NCBI GenBank assembly: GCA_005656395.1 | Contig: SRSI01000044.1 | Location: 1,612,001-1,676,000 of the forward strand | DNA length: 64,000 nucleotides | Reading direction: 5' to 3' | Source of the DNA: Strongyloides papillosus | Lineage: Eukaryota > Nematoda > Chromadorea > Rhabditida > Strongyloididae | In this document: positions 55,940 through 64,000 of the stretch, in pieces | Layout: each line of letters begins with the position of its first letter | How positions within the stretch are numbered: the first letter of the stretch is position 1 | Position numbers and translations under genes: made by a program | Notes under the pieces: model-generated | What the model was told of the DNA's origin: nothing | Database searches by the model: none | Seen by the model: only the letters and a program-made list of their open reading frames with translations

Positions 55940-58780
55940 AAAAGGCTTGGGGTAAACTCAACATGCGACTATATTGTGCGATATATGTTACCGCGCGGCT
56001 TTCATTTATTGTTACCAGAATTTTTTTATTTAAAAAAAATTTAAAATTAATTATATCAATTGACTTTATTTTAAAGATTTTGAAAAACATTTAACTTATA
56101 TACGAGAATTTATTTATGAAATTTGAATATAAATCTAAACTTTTATAAACATGCGGCGAAATTTTCCCACGCGGCAAAATGTGTCATGACACACCGTGTT
56201 GAGTTTACCCTTTCCCGTTAAAAACTGAAAAAGTTACAATATTTTATAAGCAGATGAATTTTTACTTTTGCTAATAAAAATGTACAAAAAATGGCACTCA
56301 CATAAATTAATAACGAAGATTTTGTATTAAACTACTTTTCGTAGAAAAAATAAAACTGTAAAAATTAATCAATTTTTAGCTATTGATGAATATTTTTCAT
56401 ATTCCGCAGTAAAATTCAATAATTAGTTTAGCGAAAATTTATAATAGTTTAAAAAAATCGTAATAAATATTTTTCTAAAGTAAAAACAATAGAAATCAAA
56501 AAACAGTACAAATATCGGAGTTTCCATTTTGCAAAAAAAATTTTATTTATGACGCGTATACGTTTCATCCTGTCGGCAAAGAATTAATTTTAGGCTTTTC
56601 CAAAAATATTTTAATATGTTGCAGAAGATAAGTAAAGCTATCAAATAGGCGTAATATTATAAAATCCTGTATTGTACAAAAAATTTAATAATCATTTTAT
56701 GCAAACTGTGGTGTTACTTTTTGCCCAATCTGCCCTATAATTGTATCCGAAGAAGAAAACATATGAACATGTTTAATATCACACGCCTACAGTTAATCAG
56801 TTAATTTGTTAAAACGGTATTAATATAAAGTCAAACATATATTTTGTAACTATTATTATATTAATAGCTAATTGAAATTTATACCAAATGTTATATAATA
56901 ATTTATAGTAGTAAATTTTTATAATGCTTTAAAAATTACACGCTTTATTAATTTTATTTAATAATTTCTATTTTAATTGCCTTAAGTTACACATTGTTTG
57001 AAAATAAGTTAGTAATTAGGATTATTCATTTTATTTATAATAAAAAAAATTTTTGAAAAAATAATATTATTTTTTACATTTATATATATCTTTTCTTCTT
57101 GAAATCTGTCAATTTTCTTTATATGAGACATTTAGATACATAAAAGTTTCTAAATAAATTATAAAATTTTATTTATGTGATTGGTATAGGGTGAAAAATT
57201 AAAAAAAAAGATTAGTTTGTGAAGTACTTAATTATCAAATTACAGCATTTTCTTAATTATTCTTCCTTTAAAACATTAAAAATTTTTTATATATTTTAAG
57301 AGATTTCGACATTTTGCAGTCAGTATTTTAAAAATAATTGTAAAAAAGTGTTTTGGAAAAAAATATTTATCTGGAAAAATATTTTCCTTTAAATAAATGT
57401 AGCAATAAATTTTGTATCTCATTTTTATCATGATGAAATTACTAATTGAATTTAAGTAATTTATTTTGAGTAAATTTTTAAAAATTACATTTATCCATTT
57501 ACAAATTTAACAATTGTATATACATTTGATACTTTTATATTATATTGAGATGAAACAAACCGTTCCTGAAAAATAACTTATTAATTTGAATTTACTTACT
57601 ATACTTCTTTGACTGACGTGTTTTTTTATATATAAATTCATTAAAAATAATTTTAAAAAAAGCTTTTTTTCACCATTAAATATATGTAAAAGTTTTGCGC
57701 TTTGTTTGCGAGATAGATATTTAAAAAATTTTCTAAAACCTCTTTCCGATATTCTTACTTCTACAACACATATTTTTCGTTGCAAAATGTTACGTTTATA
57801 CTTAAAGGAAGCTCCATTTAAGAAGGATACTAAAAAAATAATTAACAATGTAATAAATGTTATATTAAAAAATTTCATTATTAAATAGTTTCTGTATCTC
57901 TAAAATTTTATATACTCAAGACGTAAATCTGCCTACATAATCTAACAATAATTAAACATTAGAAATCATTTAAATGTAAATATGGTCTTAAAGTGAGCAA
58001 TGATTATAAAATTTTTTAAATATAAAGAATGAAAAAAATATTCGTTATACGTAATGATAGGAAATCAAAAAACCATAAATATGCGAAGCAATTATTTGTT
58101 AATTTTAAATGATTAAAATGGTGTGGAAATATATTAATTGATGAAATACCTTTTTTAATATTTAATTATTATAAAATTTCCAAAACTAAATATTTATGTA
58201 CAAATATATTTTATTTAGTACACTTTTATTATTTCAAATGAAAAAAATGTATTTCATATAATAAATCAAATGGTTAAAATTAAAATTCGTAGTAGTTATT
58301 TGATTTTCGTTTAAATAAAATTTCCTGATTTTTTAAAATAAAAGTCACTATAATTCATGTTATAGCCAATATTTTGTCAAATGTTTTATAAACTTTTGAA
58401 AAAAAATGCTCTCTTCTGTACATAATAGCAACGACTATTAGAAAGATTTTTATTCAATGTAATATATTTTATATGGAGTAGTGAAATTTATAATGACTAA
58501 TTATATGTCAAATCAGATCTATTTATATTTTTTTTGATCCAACGTCTTCTAAAGCCATTGAAAACTGTAAAATATAACTATAGTTGTGGCAAAAAGAAAC
58601 ATTTTTGTGAAATGTTTTTTATGTTTAACACTGGTAAAGATTATGAAAATTTATATTTTATTAAGAGTTTAAGCTTATGAGAATAATTAAACATTTTAAT
58701 TTAAATATTTTTTCTGAAAATGTTATAGAATATATTCTATACATAATTTTACATTGATTAAAATTTCATATTTAAAAAAT
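55940..58780. other. AT-rich region without recognised gene
   Basis: A slightly GC-richer patch (55940-56220: CTTGGGGTAAACTC and ACCGTGTTGAGTTTACCC, an inverted repeat) may be another terminal inverted repeat pair, about 270 bp apart. Frames at 57540-57888 overlap on opposite strands and have no domain. Confidence 0.5.
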
Positions 58781-60545
58781 AAATAACAGTACCAAAAATC
58801 TTAGTTTTTGGTAAAAATATACTTATATTATGAATCCATTTTATGCACACGTAAAAGGATGAAAATAAATTTTGCGCACTCAAAAGTATGAAAATAAATT
58901 TTGATTATCATATTATCAGTTTACCTTTCATAATAAAGTATATTGCCGTCCCAGGCATTTGAATACTTTATCTTTTTGATTAAATTACAGTTGTAACAAA
59001 TATTTTTTTTAGATTATTAATATTTTTGTTCTTTTACTTGTTAAAAGTCTTTCGATGAAAAAAGCTCTTATTATTAAATATACAATGATATCTTTTTGTA
59101 GTTTTCGATAAATATTTAAATGCTTGGGACGGCAATATACCGTTAATATGTCAAAAATCGGTAATTGATCAAAGATTAATAAAATGTCAAGAAAATAATG
59201 GAGAAAAATGATTAATTAAGACTATTTATCACCCATTCCTAAAATAGTAAAGTAAACATACCGATAAATAGTAAATACAGAATTTTTAATGAGAAAAGAG
59301 ACTATATAAGGGCATCAAAATGAAGAATAGACGAACTGGATCTTAGACATCACCTAAAAATTCCTTTCCAAGAATATCTCAGCCGATTCATTATATTATT
59401 ATTGTTATTAAATTTATCAATTCACTCTAATCCTAAATAAACATTTTACCACAATTGTTGCTTTTTATTATAATTAAGAACAGCTACACTATAGGTATCA
59501 TGACGATACTTTTATTATGAAAGGTAAACCGATAATATGATAATCAAAATTTATTTTCATACTTTTGAGTGCGCAAAATTTATTTTCATCCTTTTACGTG
59601 CGCATAAAATGGATTCATAATAAAAGTATATTTTTACCAAAAACTAAGATTTTTGGTAATGTTATTTATTTTCATAATTTTTCGTAACAATAAAATAATT
59701 ATCCACAAACATTGTAGTGAAATATTCTTCAGTTAAAAAATAGCCAAATTTACAGTTTATTTGTACGTCTTTTTTAATTATGACATTTGATAATTTTTAA
59801 ATCACTTAAACAATGTTTCATATTTAAAAAAAACAGTAAATTTTAAAAATTGTAGATTTATAATGATAAAATGAAGACAATTTACAAAACTTTTCTCTTA
59901 AACAGGTTTAACTCTTGATAGAGTCATCTTAAATATGGATGACAATTTTATTATATAAATGTTGTTCTACCTAAAGTTAGCATATTTAATCCACTAACTT
60001 TAGGTAAGTTATTTTACTAAATAAAGATATTTAATCCACTAACTTTAGAATTGTAGCAACTCTTTAAAAATATACATTAAAAACGTTAAAAGGTAATGCC
60101 TGACACTTTAAAAATTTGAAAAGTTTGGATTTTTTCTAAAGTCTAACTTGTTCTTAGTGTTGCTGTCACGAAAAACCTTATGAAAATGCCAAAAAATCAC
60201 TATATTTTATCTTTATTATAACGGAATTATTTAACACATAATGATGACACATATACATATTAAATTTGTATGTGTGTCTGTTAAAATTATTAATAATTTA
60301 GGGCTCGGCCATTAATGCAAAAAAATCACCTATTTTGGCACATTGGCGTCAATTTTCTTCACTTTGGAGAAACTTTTTAAAAATTTTCTTTTTAAATTAT
60401 GATAGAGCATGTTAGAATCTATCTACATGCAAACTTTCAAGGTCTAATTCTGAAATCTAGGGGGTCAAAAATAGTTAAGAGTACAAATTTTTTTGTGCAC
60501 TTAACAAGTCACAATAAAAGTATATAAAAATTATATATGTATTAC
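58781..60545. repeat. P repeat, copy 3 (diverged)
   Basis: Inner arms at about 58790-58965 and 59500-59690 (TTTTGCGCACTCAAAAGTATG, TTTACCTTTCAT, GTCCCAGGCATT) around an enlarged centre, then the outer arm to about 60545. Two copies of ATATTTAATCCACTAACTTT lie at 59977-60050. Confidence 0.6.
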
Positions 60546-61789
60546 GAAAAAATTTTTAAATGGTCACAATATTGCAATTTTAAACTTTTAGAATCAATGG
60601 TACAATATTTTTGAATTAAAATTGGCTTATTCTGTTTTGGAGAGATTTATATATGTCGTAATGTGAAAAAAAAGATTGTGACACGATAAGTGTAATATAA
60701 AAAAATTTTTCGTTTTGAATAGCAATACCTATTTTTTTAAAACTTCTTATTCGAGAATTATGTAAAAAATAAGGAAAAATTCTTTAATTGTATTTTTTAA
60801 AATGTCTTCAACTTAGTGCAATGTAATATGTACCATTAAATCCTTTTTATCACCTTTTTTGTATGCACAGAAATATCCATATAAAAGAAAGTGGTAATTT
60901 TAGAAGAATCAGCTTTTATTTTATGTTATTGTTTGTAAGCTGATTTGAAATTTCGTTTGCAAATATAATTCTATTTTTGTTATAATTAAACAGTTACGCG
61001 AAGCACAAAAAATAAAAATCTCAATAAATCTATTTATTATATAGTTTAAGATTAATCATAACTTGAAAATTAATCATTTTAGAAACTACTCGTAATTTAG
61101 AAAATACGCTATTAAAATATTACTGCTGAATTGATTAGTCATATTGAAAAAAATTTTTCCTAATAACATTATCTTTTGCAAGAAGTAAAATATATTCTAA
61201 AAATCACTAAGGTCCATAGAAGGAAATGACATCTATTGTTGTAAATACCAAGAAAATTATAAATTTAATCATTATTTTGTTTTATCCGTTAGTTATATTC
61301 GTTTAAATAAAAGTTATTTAAATTTGTATTATTTACCAATGAGGAAGGCACTTCTATGTAAAACTTGCAAATAGAACTATTTATTAATTAAACCAACATT
61401 AAAAATCTAACCGCTGGTTTGGTTTTTGAGAATGCACTAAGATATAAAGATATAAGCACCGAACTCATAATACTCTTCTTCTAATTTCTAAAATTATAAA
61501 AAAGAGAGTTGTATAATTAATTTAGCAATAAATAAAATTTTTATTTGTATAAATTTACCTTAAAAAGTAAAGTAAGATAAATTCAAAACTTTAAGTTCTC
61601 TTGATACGATTTTAGTCACGCGAACTAATTTTGTACTGTATGATTTATCACTGTCTTATCATCAGTTTATGTATTGTGATTATTGTTTCTCATTTGTCTC
61701 CCCACTCCTTTTATAACATATAATGTATGTTGTATGTTTCTAGGTTTACACACAAACTTAAATAAAAATCCCAACTATATGACAGAAAA
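60546..61789. other. AT-rich spacer
   Basis: No gene or repeat terminus recognised between P copy 3 and tRNA-Val. Confidence 0.45.
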
Positions 61790-61862
61790 TGGTTTCGGGC
61801 GGGATCGAACCGCCGACCTTCTGTGTGTAAGACAGATGTGATAACCACTACACCACGAAACC
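61790..61862 (-). tRNA. tRNA-Val(TAC)
   Basis: 73 nt. Acceptor GGTTTCG/CGAAACC, D arm TGGTGTAGTGGTTATCACA, anticodon loop with TAC, T arm GGTTCGATCCC. TTTT just downstream on the minus strand. The next element begins 200 bp upstream. Confidence 0.95.
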
Positions 61863-62062
61863 TTAGGGGAGTGAAGGAGTGTTTTATTTGAAAAAAATTA
61901 CCAGTGTTTATTAATTTTTCTAAAAGTCATTAAGTTTATTTATATTCGTTTTTTTTTTGCAAATTATAGTGCTAAACAATACATTTAGACAATTCTCATA
62001 TCCAGAAGATATTTTATTAATATAAATATATAGTTTTTAAAGAATAAATAATACTTATTTAC

Positions 62063-63639
62063 CACACCGGTAAGATGACCGGATTTTATGCTTTTTCGCG
62101 CATTTTGGCGGGTAGAGACGCATTTTTATAACTTTAGAGCGCATTGTAAAAGTGATATTAAAACATTTTGTATTGTTATTTTTATTAAAAATTAGGTATT
62201 ATACATTTTTAAAAATTCAAAAATTCCAATTTTGAAGGTGTTTTTCACCTCAAAAAATACCCAAAAATGGCACTTTTTGGGACTTTACATGAGCTACCAC
62301 GAGATTTCAGAAAATATGAGACAGATGTCATTCGATTCGTGAACTTTTTATCTATAGCATATTTTTTTTTCAAAGGATGTTTTACGACTGGGAAAAAAGT
62401 TATGAGGCAAAAAGTAAGTTTACCTCGAAAAGTACCAAATTTTATTGTAAAAATGATAAAAAATAATTGTTAAAATTATAAAACATACTTAAAATTAAAA
62501 ATATATATTATAAAACTTTTAAAGAATGCAAACAAATAAAAAAAGCAAACAATAAACATGTAAAAAATGCCAACAGGCTCTTTATTAAAACAAAGAGATT
62601 TTTGACTAAAAATGCTAACAATTGTTAGTTATAAAGGCATAAACAATTAAATTTCTTAACTATTTGATTTATTAACCTATCTCAATATGCCTAGAAAAAT
62701 AAAATTTGCTTTATTAAGATTTAAAACTAGCTGTCTCAATTTAAATATGCTAATGCACAAACAAAAAAAAGAAATGAACTTTTTAAAAGCCTTAGGACTT
62801 TTTATATAAGTTCTAATTATGCATTACTGATGAATTAACAAAATGTTTTGAATATCTACATTTAAAGTTTGAAGAATCTTTGAAAACATTTAACTCTAAC
62901 AAAAGAATTCTTTGTATTACCGAAATATCATATATTTGATTGGTCATTTAGCTAAATTTATTGGTGATTATGGGACTCTTTGGTATTTCAGTGAGCAAGA
63001 AATTAAAGGTTTATATGTTTGGCTTAAGAATTACTCAATTAGTTTTCATTATAAAATTATAATATCAAAAAACAGTAAAAGAAAATGTTTTATTTAATGG
63101 GAATAACGAATAATTGTCATGACTTAGAAATTGGTAATATTTTCAAAATTTCTTCGTTTTTCTTACTTTTATATACTAAGTATTTAAAATTAAATAAAAA
63201 TACTAGGGAAAATTACGTAAAAACTATTTTTTCGTTCTTTATTATTAAAAATTTGGTACTTTTTGAGGTAAAATTACTTTTTGCCTCATAACTTTTTTCC
63301 CAGTCGTAAAACATCTTTTGAAAAAAAAATATGTTATAGATAAGAAGTTTAGGAACCGAATGACATCTATCTCATATTTTTTGAAATCTCGTGGTAGCCT
63401 CTGTAAAGTCCCAAAAAGTGCCATTTTTGGGTATTTTTTAAGGTAAAAAACACCTTAGAAATTAAAATTTTTAAATTTTTAAAAAAGCATAATACCTAAT
63501 TTTTAATAAAAATAACAATAGAAAAAATTTTAATATAACTTTTACGGTGCGCCTCGAAGATATGAGATTTTATAAAAACGACGCGGAAAAGCGTCATTTA
63601 TGCAAAATTCCGTTTTTAATACTACGCGTTAGCGGTGTG
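62063..63639. mobile_element. Fold-back element CACACCG...CGGTGTG, copy 2
   Basis: 1577 bp with 4-bp duplication TTAC (62059-62062, 63640-63643). Same structure and near-identical length as 54356-55935, direct orientation. No transposase. Confidence 0.82.
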
Positions 63640-64000
63640 TTACCACTACCTTTGTATAAATATTGTTAAAATTTAAATATTACACAATAATATTATAATT
63701 TTATATATGTTCTTATTTATAAATAATGATATTTTTTACATAAATAAAAATTATTTTCCTTCTATTTTCTTCTTTCTTGTGTCTTCAGTGGAAGACAAAA
63801 TAGAAGCACTCTTTAAGGAGAAGTGCTCCGAACTCAACAAATATATAAAAGAATATATTGATCTTAAAAAATATTTCTGTTGCAAATATATAGTTAAAAT
63901 AATATTATTCATAAATTAATTTGCGTTGGATTTTATATATTTTCATAAGTTATCGTTTAATTTATCTTAATTAATGTTTTAAGACATATTTTTTTTGAAA
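63640..64000. other. AT-rich end of window
   Basis: A 70-codon plus frame (63707-63919) has a hydrophobic N-terminus and a short charged part, with no recognised domain. It could be the edge of a gene or chance. Confidence 0.35.

Noticed and set aside
1..64000. Microsporidian genome
   Set aside because: AT-richness and element types would fit some large microsporidian genomes, but there are no host genes to test and the candidate 336-nt intron and repeat style fit other eukaryotes as well. Left open.

Overview
This window is very AT-rich eukaryotic DNA with no recognisable host protein-coding gene. It holds (i) a scatter of nuclear-type tRNA genes for different amino acids, spaced by kilobases, and (ii) transposable elements packed between and directly against them. 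Eukaryotic signs are a tRNA-Tyr with an intron 3' of its anticodon, a 44-nt GTAAGT...TTTAG spliceosomal intron in a transposase gene, T-runs (Pol III terminators) after the tRNAs, and element families known from eukaryotes (MULE, hAT, Ty3/gypsy-like LTR, R2/R4-like LINE). I cannot name the species. Animal (arthropod-like or other) or another compact AT-rich eukaryote both fit.

Layout. 1-2580 (locus A) and 15292-22330 (locus B, inverted) are two copies of one segment: a 0.95-kb repeat, a shared flank, a tRNA-Asn gene and a 0.7-kb 'D' element. They act as reciprocal empty sites. Locus B carries an intact 4.7-kb MULE (16159-20862) that locus A lacks. Locus A carries a 770-bp MITE inside the tRNA-Asn gene that locus B lacks. 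2608-3879 and 33765-35044 are two inverted short members of the same MULE family. 6541-8751 is a second, broken MULE with other ends, 90 bp upstream of tRNA-Leu. 9788-14749 is a young LTR retrotransposon whose primer binding site matches the window's own tRNA-Asn and which carries an extra RNase H after the integrase. 23.5-28.3 kb has two inverted 'P' repeats around tRNA-Ile, tRNA-Thr and tRNA-Arg. 28.6-36.6 kb has repeat copies around tRNA-Ala and tRNA-Tyr. tRNA-Glu(TTC) lies at 37 kb. 38.7-40.1 kb has a head-to-head pair of D elements. 40.8-44.5 kb is a decayed hAT transposon. 45.5-50.1 kb holds a ubiquitin-protease-like relic and a decayed LINE. Three long fold-back elements lie at 51.4-52.8, 54.4-55.9 and 62.1-63.6 kb, and tRNA-Val at 61.8 kb.

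Main observation. Every copy of the 4.7-kb MULE family whose downstream flank can be read has the same terminus (the ...GTATGCCTC end) facing a tRNA gene, with the junction within about two bases of mature tRNA nucleotide 1. The tRNAs are Asn, Tyr, Arg and a half tRNA-Glu. In the two intact cases an 8-bp target duplication sits at positions -8 to -1 (one overlaps base 1). This looks like a cut-and-paste transposon that integrates in a fixed orientation at tRNA 5' ends. The autonomous copy encodes a 941-aa MULE transposase fused to a C48 (Ulp1/SENP-like) cysteine protease. Other families also sit in or beside tRNA genes, so these genes may be shared integration targets, or the region may be a tRNA-rich, gene-poor heterochromatic domain.
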